Under the pieces are notes generated by a model, which saw nothing but the letters and a program-made list of their open reading frames with translations, had not been told where the DNA came from and ran no database searches. A DNA stretch of 64,000 nt, from positions 305,251 through 369,250 of the forward strand of contig VBWC01000003.1 of the NCBI GenBank assembly GCA_006218035.1, read 5' to 3'. Shown piece after piece: positions 9,003-17,187 of the stretch; within the stretch, counting starts at the first letter, position 1, and every line of letters begins with the position of its first letter. The translations under genes were made by a program, and so were the position numbers. The DNA comes from Gammaproteobacteria bacterium. GTDB taxonomy: Bacteria; Pseudomonadota; Gammaproteobacteria; VBWC01.

Positions 9003-11180
9003 ATGCTTGACCAAGACCGCGTTCGTTCCGGGTTCGATATCGAGATGCTGCTCGGCGAGCGATTCCTGAGTTACACGCTACTGACACTCGTGGACGCCGG
9101 TTCCATTCCCGTTGTCGTCGAAATTGCTGATCCGCCGCTTCAATTCCTGCTGGCCGAGCCGAGCACCACCGACCGGCTGTACGAGTCGCACCCGGATGCC
9201 GTGCCGGCCAAAAAGGTGTCCGAAGAAAAAAACGCCTTCGAAGTGGAAATCCTCTTTGATCACCCGTCGGGCGCCGATGTGAGAGTGCATGCCGTGTTCG
9301 ACTTTACCCGGGTGTCACCACCACTGTTTTTTCCCGATGCCGAGTTCGATCTCTTCGTCCGCCTGGTGTTCGATACTCACCGCGACGACGACGGCGCGCT
9401 CGATGGCGCTACGCTGAGTGTAGCGCTGGTCGACATCGCCAGCCCGCTGCTGCCGTTTGCGTTAACGCAAGGGATTACCAAGGAAGCGATCATGGAGCGG
9501 CTGACGCCATTCATCGATCGCGATCTTGACCTCGGCGGCGTCGGCGCTTTCAAGCGTCTGCAGGACTTGGGATTTCGCAAGCTGCCCGCCGCCGGTAATC
9601 ACCCCGCGGCATTCGGCTTGTATCTCAACCTTCTCCTCCAAACCGGCCCCGAACCCGACAGCCTGCTTGATAACCGCGGCAGCGTGGACGACGCGATCAA
9701 CTTCCTTCCGGAAGGCTCGGACGTGGCGATGGCGACGCGCAAGCACCTCTACGGTGTCCTCAGCAACGATGCCTACAACCGGCGCGCCGAGCTGAATGAC
9801 CTCGGCACCTACAGCTGGCCGCTACGCAAGTCGCCGTCGAACCCCAAGAGCAAGAAGATCGGCACGCTGAACGACATCACGATTGCGCCGCTCGTGCTGA
9901 TGGGCCCCAACGGCCCGGTGCCGACGAATACGCTGCGCATCGACATCAGCGGCGAATACGAAATCGACGACTTCTTCGATCCGGACTTCCACATCCTCAT
10001 CGACCTGACGCCGATCACCGATGGCAACGGCTTGCTCGGCTGGAACGTCGAAACAGGTGTCGACATTGATCTGCTGTTCGAGATCCTGCCGTTCCTGGGT
10101 TTCTATGTGCTGCTGGTACTGTTCGGCGGCGCGGGGCTGATGGCCAGCGGCATTATCGCCGGAATCCTGTTTACCCTCGGCGAGGCCGCCGGTCTCATCG
10201 CCGACGCGATGTACTCCGAGCGCATCCAGGACAAGACCGACGCCGCCATGCCTGATGTCGTCACCGGCCGGGTAGCAATCGCGCGGCGGCGCTGGGACCC
10301 TTTCTACACCACGCTCCATCAGGTCGCCATCCGGCCCGACGGCGCCATCGTCAACGCCACCGGCATCGCCATCTGGGGCCGCGCCGCCATCGACAAGCAG
10401 GTACAAGCCGTCGAGCATATCGTCATCCGCGATGAGCAGCGCGTTCCTCCCGAGGCACCCACGCACCTGCGCTATCGCGTGTACGATGCCGCCAGTCATC
10501 TGCCGCTATTTAGCGCGTTCGCGCCCGGCACGGACCGGCGGTCATTCGAGCAACACGACCCGACGGGCGAGCCCGATCTCTACCAGCTATCTATCGACCA
10601 GATTCTTGAACGGTTCGACGAGAAGCGGCTGATCAGTAACATTCCCTACGTCGCCAAACGCATTGATCTGCGCCAGAACCAGGTCGACCAGATCCTCTGC
10701 CTCAGCCAGCGCGAGATCAACGAGCAGCGCAACACACTGCTCTACACGTTCGAAGTGGTGACCCGCCCGCAGATCGAGGGCGACGAGGGTGCCCAGATTC
10801 GTGCCGAGGTCATCGCCGAGTTCATGGCCGATGGCATCACGCCCACCGAAGAGGAGATCGTCGCGCGGGTGGACGAGCGCATCGACGAGATCCTTGCCGA
10901 GCGCGAGGCCGCGTATGTAGAGGCCGAGCTGGATGCGGAGTTAGAGGCGGCGCTGTTGCCGGTGCTGCGATTCGATCTGCCGCCGGAGCACCTCGCCGCA
11001 CTGCAGAAGAAGGGCATACTCAATCTCAAGGACTTCGAGATCATCGGCATCCGCAAGCACCATCCGCCCGGCGCGCCGTTGCTCTACTACCGCGATCACC
11101 CTGACGCGATCCCCGCGGATAACCTGCTGTTGCGCCCGCACTATACCGCCGGCCCGACCGGTCCGGTGTTCCCGCCGTAG
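9003..11180 (+). CDS. unrecognised 725-residue protein with a central hydrophobic segment
   Basis: I do not recognise this protein. It has no signal peptide. The first 340 residues look beta-rich and acidic, with repeated Phe-Asp strands. Residues about 358-403 form one long or two short membrane-type helices (EILPFLGFYVLLVLFGG onward), a region about 404-560 again looks beta-rich, and residues about 590-655 are a highly charged Glu/Arg helix. It ends in a Pro/Gly-rich tail. The N-terminal pattern (SGFDIEMLLGERFLSYTL) loosely recalls lipid-binding TULIP-type modules, but this is a guess. AGGAG 8 bases before the ATG supports the start. Codon use appears normal for the window. It follows the di-haem cytochrome gene on the same strand. 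Confidence 0.8.
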   Translation: MLDQDRVRSGFDIEMLLGERFLSYTLLTLVDAGSIPVVVEIADPPLQFLLAEPSTTDRLYESHPDAVPAKKVSEEKNAFEVEILFDHPSGADVRVHAVFDFTRVSPPLFFPDAEFDLFVRLVFDTHRDDDGALDGATLSVALVDIASPLLPFALTQGITKEAIMERLTPFIDRDLDLGGVGAFKRLQDLGFRKLPAAGNHPAAFGLYLNLLLQTGPEPDSLLDNRGSVDDAINFLPEGSDVAMATRKHLYGVLSNDAYNRRAELNDLGTYSWPLRKSPSNPKSKKIGTLNDITIAPLVLMGPNGPVPTNTLRIDISGEYEIDDFFDPDFHILIDLTPITDGNGLLGWNVETGVDIDLLFEILPFLGFYVLLVLFGGAGLMASGIIAGILFTLGEAAGLIADAMYSERIQDKTDAAMPDVVTGRVAIARRRWDPFYTTLHQVAIRPDGAIVNATGIAIWGRAAIDKQVQAVEHIVIRDEQRVPPEAPTHLRYRVYDAASHLPLFSAFAPGTDRRSFEQHDPTGEPDLYQLSIDQILERFDEKRLISNIPYVAKRIDLRQNQVDQILCLSQREINEQRNTLLYTFEVVTRPQIEGDEGAQIRAEVIAEFMADGITPTEEEIVARVDERIDEILAEREAAYVEAELDAELEAALLPVLRFDLPPEHLAALQKKGILNLKDFEIIGIRKHHPPGAPLLYYRDHPDAIPADNLLLRPHYTAGPTGPVFPP

Positions 11181-11334
11181 GCCATGCCGCCGGATGGGTG
11201 TTTGCGACGAGCGCACTGTTACCGGATTGCGCCAACGGTGACATGAATGCTTTGTTACCAGAGCCCCATGGCAAAGGCGATCGATCGCAGTCACCCTCAT
11301 TGAAGAACAAAATCGCTCCGGGCAGATCAAGATT

Positions 11335-12036
11335 TCACGCTGAATCATTTCTGCGATGCAGTGGTAATTTTCCGAGGATGTCGTGATACCGCAGTAACCC
11401 GAGGATATCGGCGGCGTGCCAGAGCGAGCCGCCACTGGGAGCGGCGATACCTTGCGCCTGCAGGTGTGAAATAATTTCCTCTATACGTATTCCTTCCTTG
11501 CGATACATATGCATGATTTTTTCGCGGATCAGCCAAACCGATGAGTCACGAAACAGGCTGCTACCGAAGCGTACACAACCAAAAGGGGCGGGAAACGCGG
11601 ACTCTTCCGGAAGGACTGACACAGGCCCGTTTGTGTCTGCCTCCGACCGATCGCCAAGCGGGTATTTGCTGATAAAGGCCTTGAGGGCAATAGAAAGCCA
11701 ACCGCTAACCGTGGCGGTATTAATGTAGTCCTCAATCACGTGAATCGTTAATCCACGTTGCCTCAGACGTATCGCCACGATAAGGCTGTCAGCGTTTTGA
11801 GGGAAAAACCGATCGAGGCGTTGCATCACGATGCCGTCGGCTTTTTTTTCCGTTATGCAGCTGATGATGGTGTTACCTCGTGCTTCGGCGTCCGCATCGT
11901 CCAACGACCTGTATTCGTGAGCCTTGACGACATCCACCAATTCAAAATTAAATAAATTGCAGTATTGTTGTAATTGATTGTATTGATCTTCTTCTTTATC
12001 ACCCTCGGACAACCGAACGTATCCGATCAGTTTCAT
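11335..12036 (-). CDS. small serine-recombinase-like protein, probably catalytically impaired
   Basis: Protein of 233 residues. The N-terminal resolvase fold begins with IGYVRLSEGD, placing Tyr6, Arg8 and nucleophile Ser10 exactly as in gamma-delta resolvase, and an LDRFF motif near residue 74 corresponds to the family LDRLSR. The second conserved Arg of that motif is replaced by Pro, and the usual Glu-rich helix with RERT is missing. The C-terminal 90 residues (APFGCVRFG, REKIMHMYRKEG, LQAQGIAAPSGG) resemble the recombinase domain of large serine recombinases, but the zinc ribbon and coiled coil are absent. Strong Shine-Dalgarno GGAGGG 6 bases from the ATG. It is divergent from a CI-like repressor gene with paired operators between them. 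A decayed or regulatory recombinase is likely. Confidence 0.75.
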   Translation of the reverse strand: MKLIGYVRLSEGDKEEDQYNQLQQYCNLFNFELVDVVKAHEYRSLDDADAEARGNTIISCITEKKADGIVMQRLDRFFPQNADSLIVAIRLRQRGLTIHVIEDYINTATVSGWLSIALKAFISKYPLGDRSEADTNGPVSVLPEESAFPAPFGCVRFGSSLFRDSSVWLIREKIMHMYRKEGIRIEEIISHLQAQGIAAPSGGSLWHAADILGLLRYHDILGKLPLHRRNDSA

Positions 12037-12115
12037 CGTTACCCTCCGTGGCCAGATTTAGTCGAATTGACCCAAAATGTCTTTGGCGTGTTACCATTCA
12101 GGAAAGAACAAAGAG

Positions 12116-12128
12116 CCTCATGATGAGG
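12116..12128. promoter_or_regulatory. operator 1, palindrome at the transcription start
   Basis: Perfect palindrome CCTCAT-G-ATGAGG just downstream of the -10 of the minus-strand promoter, covering the expected +1. Its arms match those of operator 2. Together the two sites look like a small phage-type operator region between divergent genes. Confidence 0.55.
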
Positions 12129-12131
12129 CAT

Positions 12132-12161
12132 CATATAACCTCGTATTGAGGTATTTGTCAA
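12132..12161 (-). promoter_or_regulatory. promoter for the recombinase-like gene, overlapped by operators
   Basis: On the minus strand a perfect -35 TTGACA (12161-12156) is followed by TTATAT after 17 bases (12138-12133), or TATATG after 18. The direction and position, about 100 bases before the recombinase-like ATG, make it the likely promoter of that gene. One palindrome fills the spacer and another covers the expected start site, so a bound repressor should block transcription. Confidence 0.55.
12138..12152. promoter_or_regulatory. operator 2, palindrome in the promoter spacer
   Basis: Inverted repeat ACCTC-GTATT-GAGGT with perfect 5-base arms, lying between the -35 and -10 of the minus-strand promoter. 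It shares the CCTC/GAGG arms with the palindrome at 12116-12128. Centres are about 23 bases apart, close to two helical turns, as expected for cooperative binding of repressor dimers. The CI-like repressor encoded from 12174 is the obvious candidate binder. Confidence 0.55.
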
Positions 12162-12173
12162 GGGTTGGAAGGA

Positions 12174-12629
12174 ATGGAAACGAAGAATATCGCGATTAGA
12201 GCTATCGATAGAATCAAACAAGCGGAAGGACTGCGTTACGACGCTGACGTTGCGGATCGTTTGAATGTCGAAAGGAAACGACTTTCGCAATGGAAATACC
12301 GTGGTACCCCGCCCTACGAAAAATTGATCGATTACTCCAGAAAAAGCGGTATCTCGCTCGATTGGCTGCTAAACGATCGCGGTCCCATGCGCACCAACGA
12401 TCTGGTGGCAGAACCTGGTGCGATATACCGGGTTACCACCGATCAGGACGTGGTCTATAAGCTCGCTGCGGAAGTCTTCCAGGCGGTCGTGGAATCCGGC
12501 ATCAATCTCTCACCCGAACATTTCAGGAATATCGTCCGCCTTTTGCATCGTGACATGCTGAACCACAGGGAAACATCCATCCCTTACGATAAGGTACTCG
12601 AAACGGTCAAGGCTATTGCGACCGTCTAA
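12174..12629 (+). CDS. phage CI-like helix-turn-helix repressor
   Basis: DNA-binding protein of about 151 residues. The N-terminal 65 residues match the phage CI repressor helix-turn-helix family: DRIKQAEG, ADVADRLNVERKRLSQWKYR as recognition region, then the hallmark SGISLDWLLNDRGP. The C-terminal half is helical and lacks a LexA/S24 autoprotease Ser-Lys pair, so RecA-triggered self-cleavage is not expected. The ATG at 12174 is preferred to the TTG at 12165 because AAGGG lies 9 bases before it. Its own promoter is unclear. It faces the serine-recombinase-like gene, and two matching palindromes lie just upstream of its start, which suggests it represses that gene and perhaps itself. Confidence 0.82.
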   Translation: METKNIAIRAIDRIKQAEGLRYDADVADRLNVERKRLSQWKYRGTPPYEKLIDYSRKSGISLDWLLNDRGPMRTNDLVAEPGAIYRVTTDQDVVYKLAAEVFQAVVESGINLSPEHFRNIVRLLHRDMLNHRETSIPYDKVLETVKAIATV

Positions 12630-12819
12630 ACCCGGTGCGAGTTACCTGCTTCTCGGTTATTTTCGATCCCCGATGGTGTACCCGCCTGTGCGTCCACCAG
12701 CCTTGATTTATCTCGAGTGTGGCGTGTGCCATGTTCGTTGATAGAGTGACGCACGCGCGTGCCTGGCGGCATTCACATCTCGTTGGTGCGAGGATTGGGA
12801 AATGCGGGGATATTGCCGG

Positions 12820-13416
12820 TCAGCCGGACTTGCTCACGATCAGCTTTTCCAGCTCAAGAATTTTACTGCCCAGCTCTACGGAGATACGCTCCATTTCCTG
12901 ACGCAGGAAAATGTCCTCGATGTTGCGCGAAATATGAAATGCTAGACGTTCAATGGTGCTCAGGTCCTCATCGCTGAACTTGTTGCGGCGCTTCTTGTTG
13001 AGAACCTGAATCGCGCCGACGACCTTCCTGGTGGTCGCACCGATAATCGGTACGCAAATAGCGTCATAGGCAACGAATCCGGTTCTGACCGCGATAACGT
13101 CATGCTCTCCGACCTTGGCTCGTAATTCATCGTCAATAATCGATTTCCCGGAGGAAATAACGCGGCCTACGAGCGAGGTGCTTTTGGGTACGATCACTTC
13201 ATTTTCCTCGACGCCGGTACCGCACTGCAGCCACACCTTGTGGCTAATCGGATCAAGTATAAAAATACTGCAGCGCTCCGCTTCGATGGCTTTCGGCATT
13301 ATGTCGACAAAGAATTTCAGAAGATCCCGGTTACCTGCCTTTAACCAGGCTTGGCGCGCCATTTCCTGGCGTGATTTTAGTTCACCTATCTGTTCCTTCA
13401 GATCCGGATCGCTCAT
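12820..13416 (-). CDS. GAF-domain protein
   Basis: Cytosolic protein of 198 residues with one GAF domain (about 30-170): AERCSIFILDP, LVGRVISSGKSIIDD, DAICVPII and VVGAIQVLNKK are the conserved strands and turns. A short N-terminal helix and a C-terminal amphipathic helix (EMERISVELGSKILELEKL) suggest dimerisation. No output domain is attached, so it probably acts through a partner. It resembles GAF modules that bind cyclic nucleotides or small ligands; the ligand cannot be read here. GAGGG about 6 bases before the ATG fixes the start. It is convergent with the repressor gene; a 12-base palindrome (12751-12762) lies between them but has no T-run. Confidence 0.8.
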   Translation of the reverse strand: MSDPDLKEQIGELKSRQEMARQAWLKAGNRDLLKFFVDIMPKAIEAERCSIFILDPISHKVWLQCGTGVEENEVIVPKSTSLVGRVISSGKSIIDDELRAKVGEHDVIAVRTGFVAYDAICVPIIGATTRKVVGAIQVLNKKRRNKFSDEDLSTIERLAFHISRNIEDIFLRQEMERISVELGSKILELEKLIVSKSG

Positions 13417-13846
13417 GGTAACCCTCTTGTCTGGCTTGGCCGGCTGACTGGATGCGACCGTATTTTCCTAGGCTGTTTTATCGGGCGAAATAACGGATTC
13501 TTGAATAAATTCTTCGTGGAAACGTCCTCAGCCGCTATCAGCGCACGCATATCCGTGCCGATCTGAATATCAAAACTCAGTGCTCTTGATGCCTGACGAG
13601 TACTCGAACGATAGTGCGGGTCAAAATATGACCTTATCAAAGATGTAGTCAGATCATACAGCGACGCTCACGGCAGAAAATGGGCAGGTTAGCCGCAGTT
13701 TCCCGGTCTAGACGGGCCTGATCCGCATGTTCTGGCCCTTCTCTGCCGCGAATTATTGTGGAGACACGCGGCTGCATCGGTGCGTTGGTCGACGGAGGAG
13801 TCGGAAGACGCCGCCGTAGTGCGCTTTGAGAACCACTGAACCGAGA
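13417..13846. other. intergenic region, nothing recognised
   Basis: About 430 bases between the secreted-protein gene and the GAF gene, both on the minus strand. I see no tRNA, terminator or conserved coding pattern. A 75-codon frame at 13413-13640 is Arg/Pro-rich, overlaps the GAF start and is judged spurious. The stretch presumably carries the GAF promoter. Confidence 0.3.
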
Positions 13847-14389
13847 TTACAGTCCGGTGGAATCCCGTTTCTCGACCGCATCAGGGGCCGCTTTGCTTTT
13901 CCGGCCGGCATCCTTTGCAAGAGCGTCGTCAACGTAGATCAATTTCAGCTTATGATTGCCGAAAACGCCGGTGCACCCAACGGTAATTATACGAGAACCT
14001 TTGTTGAAGCTGACACGCGAAATCCCGGCGAGTTTTGACCCAAGGTCCCGGTTGGGCTGGCCGTATTTTTCCGTCAAAATCCCCACCAACGTATCGAGTT
14101 CAGTGCGACAGGACTTTCCGGAGTCGAACCCGCCAACCGCCTGAATCTGATACACGGGACCGTGGTCAGACACCAGAAACGTCGTGTATTCGGTCAGCGG
14201 TCCATAGGGATTTTCGGGAACGAACGCGTATTGGTCATCGGCATCATTGCTATTGGGTCGTTTTTGCAGTTTCGTCATGTCGGGCACGTTCCCCAGCGTA
14301 AGGCCGAACGCCCCATCGATGACGTCCAGCGCAGCGCCCGCCTGAGCGACCGATACCGCCAGAAACGCGAAAAAAGCGATAGCCTTCAT
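13847..14389 (-). CDS. secreted protein of unknown function, 180 aa
   Basis: Unrecognised protein with a signal peptide (MKAIAFFAFLAVSVAQAGA, cleavage near residue 20). The mature part has a pair of cysteines (SCRTELDTL and TVGCTGVFG) about 50 residues apart that could form a disulfide. The pattern SDHGPVYQIQAVG followed by CRTELDTLVGILTEKYGQP is common in small periplasmic proteins that monitor or bind ligands, but no family is claimed. The C-terminal 20 residues are charged and probably disordered. It lies directly downstream of the Gly-Cys-Leu tRNA cluster on the same strand and may be co-transcribed with it. Confidence 0.6.
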   Translation of the reverse strand: MKAIAFFAFLAVSVAQAGAALDVIDGAFGLTLGNVPDMTKLQKRPNSNDADDQYAFVPENPYGPLTEYTTFLVSDHGPVYQIQAVGGFDSGKSCRTELDTLVGILTEKYGQPNRDLGSKLAGISRVSFNKGSRIITVGCTGVFGNHKLKLIYVDDALAKDAGRKSKAAPDAVEKRDSTGL

Positions 14390-14414
14390 AACGAGTCCTT
14401 GATTTGTGATCGGA

Positions 14415-14504
14415 TGGTGCCCGGGGCCGGAATCGAACCGGCATGGTGTTTAAAGCACCGAGGGATTTTAAGTCCCTTGCGTCTACCAATTTCGCCACCC
14501 GGGC
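14415..14504 (-). tRNA. tRNA-Leu (UAA)
   Basis: Cloverleaf of about 90 nt with a long variable arm, as expected for leucine tRNA. The acceptor stem GCCCGGG pairs with CCCGGGC, the anticodon loop contains TAA, the T arm has GGTTCGATTCC, and CCA is encoded at the 3' end. It is the last of three tRNA genes after pgsA, matching the Gly-Cys-Leu order known from Escherichia coli. Confidence 0.95.
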
Positions 14505-14554
14505 GTGAGTGGGTGGTTGCCGTTACCGGTCTGCATGCGCAGCATTGCATAATC

Positions 14555-14628
14555 TGGAGGCTGGGGTCGGAATCGAACCGGCGTCCACGGCTTTGCAGGC
14601 CGCTGCATAACCACTCTGCCACCCAGCC
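14555..14628 (-). tRNA. tRNA-Cys (GCA)
   Basis: Standard 74-nt tRNA with encoded CCA. The acceptor stem GGCTGGG pairs fully with CCCAGCC, the anticodon loop is CTGCAAA (GCA) and the T arm contains GGTTCGATTCC. It lies between the damaged tRNA-Gly and tRNA-Leu. Confidence 0.95.
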
Positions 14629-14689
14629 ATAAAATAACAGGCAAAAAAATCGGGAAAGCGGACCTGGGGTCGCTTCCCCGAATGATATC

Positions 14690-14765
<76 letters not shown>

Positions 14766-14778
14766 TGCATGCGGGATA

Positions 14779-15339
14779 TCAAACAGTTTGGTCGTCATGT
14801 AGTGACGGCCAGGCGGCTTTCAGGTAGGTCGCCCCCGACCATAGCGTTAGTCCCGCGGCGACGTATAGCAGCACGGTGCCGATAATACTGATCGGGACGC
14901 CAAACAGCGGCTCATGGTACAGCAAAAACAACAGGGCGATGATCTGGGCGGTGGTCTTGACCTTACCCGTCATCGACACAGCGACAGTAGAACTCTCGCC
15001 AATCTCCGCCATCCACTCTCTCAAGGCGGAAACCGCAATTTCGCGGCCGATGATGACCGCCACCGGCATAGCGAGGACCGGCGTTGCATCCAGCTCTACC
15101 AGCAGGATTAGTGCGACAACTATCATCAACTTGTCTGCTACCGGGTCGAGAAACGCGCCAAATCGCGACGTCTGATCCAGCCGGCGGGCGAGGTAGCCGT
15201 CAAGCCAGTCGGTCAGGGCCGCCAACCCAAAGATCGCCGCCGTAACCGGATGTGCCCAGCTAAACGGCAAGTAAAAGACCGCCACAAATACCGGAATTGC
15301 GGCAATCCGCGCCAATGTCAATTGGGTGGGTAGATTCAT
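14779..15339 (-). CDS. pgsA: CDP-diacylglycerol--glycerol-3-phosphate 3-phosphatidyltransferase
   Basis: Inner-membrane enzyme of 186 residues that makes phosphatidylglycerol phosphate, the first committed step to phosphatidylglycerol and cardiolipin. The CDP-alcohol phosphatidyltransferase signature is complete: DWLDGYLARR, then G and two further Asp in FGAFLDPVADK. Several membrane helices follow. The start overlaps the uvrC stop by 4 bases (ATGA), and the Gly-Cys-Leu tRNAs follow downstream, giving the conserved uvrC-pgsA-tRNA order. The stop lies about 13 bases from the damaged tRNA-Gly body, so the last few codons may have been changed by the same event that broke that tRNA. Confidence 0.95.
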   Translation of the reverse strand: MNLPTQLTLARIAAIPVFVAVFYLPFSWAHPVTAAIFGLAALTDWLDGYLARRLDQTSRFGAFLDPVADKLMIVVALILLVELDATPVLAMPVAVIIGREIAVSALREWMAEIGESSTVAVSMTGKVKTTAQIIALLFLLYHEPLFGVPISIIGTVLLYVAAGLTLWSGATYLKAAWPSLHDDQTV

Positions 15340-17183
15340 GTAGGACCGGTTCTATCCGGATGGAACGCGTTGTATATACGTTGGGCTAGCGCTTTGTTGA
15401 TGCCTTTTACACTGGCAAGATCTTCGATACCGGCGCGCACGATTCCTTGCAACCCGCCGAACTGCTTTAACAGGTGCCGTCGACGCTTCGGCCCGATGCC
15501 GTCGATCTGCTCCAGTGGCGACGTGCGGCGTGCCTTAGCGCGCTGCTGCCGGTGACCACCGATCGCAAAACGGTGGGCTTCATCCCGAATCTGCTGCACG
15601 AGATGCAGGGCGGCCGAATCGGATCGGAGTATAATCGGGGTCTTCCGATCGCACAAGAACAGGGATTCCGAGCCCGCTCGGCGCTGCGGTCCCTTCGCGA
15701 CGCCGACGATCGTGATGCCGCTGAGCTGCAGTTCTTCGAGGACGCCGCGGGCGGCTTTTACCTGCCCTTTGCCACCGTCGATAATCACCACGTCTGGAAA
15801 CTTGCCATTTTCCCGTGTGGCGCGCCGGTAACGCCGCCCGAGCGCCTGACGCAACGCTTCATAGTCGTCACCTGGCGTAATACCCTCAATATTGAACCGT
15901 CGGTACTCGGTCTTTACCGGCCCGTCGGTGTCAAACACGACACACGCGCCTACTGCCGACTCGCCGCGAGTATGGCTGATATCAAAGCACTCGATGCGTT
16001 CCGGCTGACCGTCGAGGTGCAGTGCGTCGGCGAGCGCTTCCGACCGCTGTTGCACGCCAAGGCGGCTGGCGAGATGTCGTTCAAGAGCAAGCTCGGCATT
16101 CGTGACGGCCATCTGCAGCCAGCGCGCGCGCTCACCGCGCACGTGATGGGCAATGGCCACGCGATGTCCGGCGCGCTCACCCAGCACCTCTTCGAGTAAC
16201 GCCCGGTCAAGCAACGGATGATTAACAAGTATATCCGCCGGCACCTCTCTGCTCAGGTAGTACTGAGGCATAAAGGCGGCAAGTATCTCGTTGGCCGTCG
16301 CGTTTTCGGTATGCTGCGGAATGAACGTCTTGTTGCCGAGTATCCGCCCCTTGCGAATATAAAAGACCTGAACGCTGCCAACACCCCCCTTCGCGACGCT
16401 GACGATAACGTCATGGTCCTTTTTGTCACCACTGACGTACTGCTTTTCCTGTACGCGGCGTAATGCCGCAATCTGGTCACGGTACATCGCCGCAGCTTCA
16501 TAGTGCTGCGTCTTAGAGGCGCTTTCCATGCACCTCACCAACTCGTCGAGGACCTCACGATTCTTCCCCTCAAGCACCATCACAGTGTGCCTGACACTCT
16601 CCTGATAAGCCTGTGTATCGATAAGTTGGACGCATGGCGCAGTACATCGCTTGATCTGGTACTGCAGGCAAGGACGCGAGCGATTACGGAAGAATGTGTC
16701 CTCACAGGATCGGATCCGGAACAGTTTCTGGAGTAGATTTAGCGTTTCCCGAACGGCTGTTACGCCAGGATACGGTCCGAAATACCGGCCCTTCTTCTTG
16801 CGTGCTCCACGATAGAAAGTAAGCGCCGGGTAAGTCTCCTCGGTTGATATGTAAATGTACGGGTAGCTTTTGTCATCGCGCAGCAGCACATTGAAACGAG
16901 GCTGGTACTCCTTGATCAGGTTGTTTTCAAGAATCAGGGCTTCATTCTCGGTACGTGTGACAGTGATTTCGATACCGCACGTAATGGCAACCAGTGCCGA
17001 CGTTTTTTTTGACACACCCGACCGGGCAAAGTAGCTGGCGACGCGGTTCTTGAGATCGCGGGCCTTGCCGACATAGAGCACGTGACCACGACTGTCGAGC
17101 ATTCGGTATACCCCGGGCGTATTGCCGAGCGTTTTGGCGAATGCTTTGCCGTCCAGGGGTCTTGAGTCCGACGCCGGAGCCAT
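15336..17183 (-). CDS. uvrC: excinuclease ABC subunit C
   Basis: Nucleotide-excision repair nuclease of about 615 residues that makes both cuts around a lesion marked by UvrA-UvrB. In order: GIY-YIG nuclease (GVYRMLDSRGHVLYVGKA), a zinc-binding-like Cys cluster (CLQYQIKRCTAPC), the UVR domain that binds UvrB, the RNase H-like domain (ECFDISHTRGESAVG, VVIIDGGKGQ) and a C-terminal helix-hairpin-helix pair (IDGIGPKRRRHLLKQFG). I place the start at the ATG at 17183 (MAPASD) because the ATG at 17240 would overlap the upstream glycosylase gene by more than 50 bases. The gap to that gene is 4 bases. Confidence 0.96.
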   Translation of the reverse strand: MAPASDSRPLDGKAFAKTLGNTPGVYRMLDSRGHVLYVGKARDLKNRVASYFARSGVSKKTSALVAITCGIEITVTRTENEALILENNLIKEYQPRFNVLLRDDKSYPYIYISTEETYPALTFYRGARKKKGRYFGPYPGVTAVRETLNLLQKLFRIRSCEDTFFRNRSRPCLQYQIKRCTAPCVQLIDTQAYQESVRHTVMVLEGKNREVLDELVRCMESASKTQHYEAAAMYRDQIAALRRVQEKQYVSGDKKDHDVIVSVAKGGVGSVQVFYIRKGRILGNKTFIPQHTENATANEILAAFMPQYYLSREVPADILVNHPLLDRALLEEVLGERAGHRVAIAHHVRGERARWLQMAVTNAELALERHLASRLGVQQRSEALADALHLDGQPERIECFDISHTRGESAVGACVVFDTDGPVKTEYRRFNIEGITPGDDYEALRQALGRRYRRATRENGKFPDVVIIDGGKGQVKAARGVLEELQLSGITIVGVAKGPQRRAGSESLFLCDRKTPIILRSDSAALHLVQQIRDEAHRFAIGGHRQQRAKARRTSPLEQIDGIGPKRRRHLLKQFGGLQGIVRAGIEDLASVKGINKALAQRIYNAFHPDRTGPT

Positions 17184-17187
17184 GAGT

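Noticed and set aside
11198-12629. Possible prophage or integrative element around the recombinase/repressor pair
   Set aside because: No structural phage genes, no direct repeats or att-like duplication, and both flanks are ordinary genes; only the two-gene remnant is supported.
12751-12762. 12-base palindrome GCACGCGCGTGC considered as a terminator
   Set aside because: Alternating GC with no T-run on either side and no second copy; may be chance.
13413-13640. 75-codon minus-strand frame overlapping the start of the GAF gene
   Set aside because: Arg/Pro/Ser-rich, no ribosome site, overlaps a well supported start.
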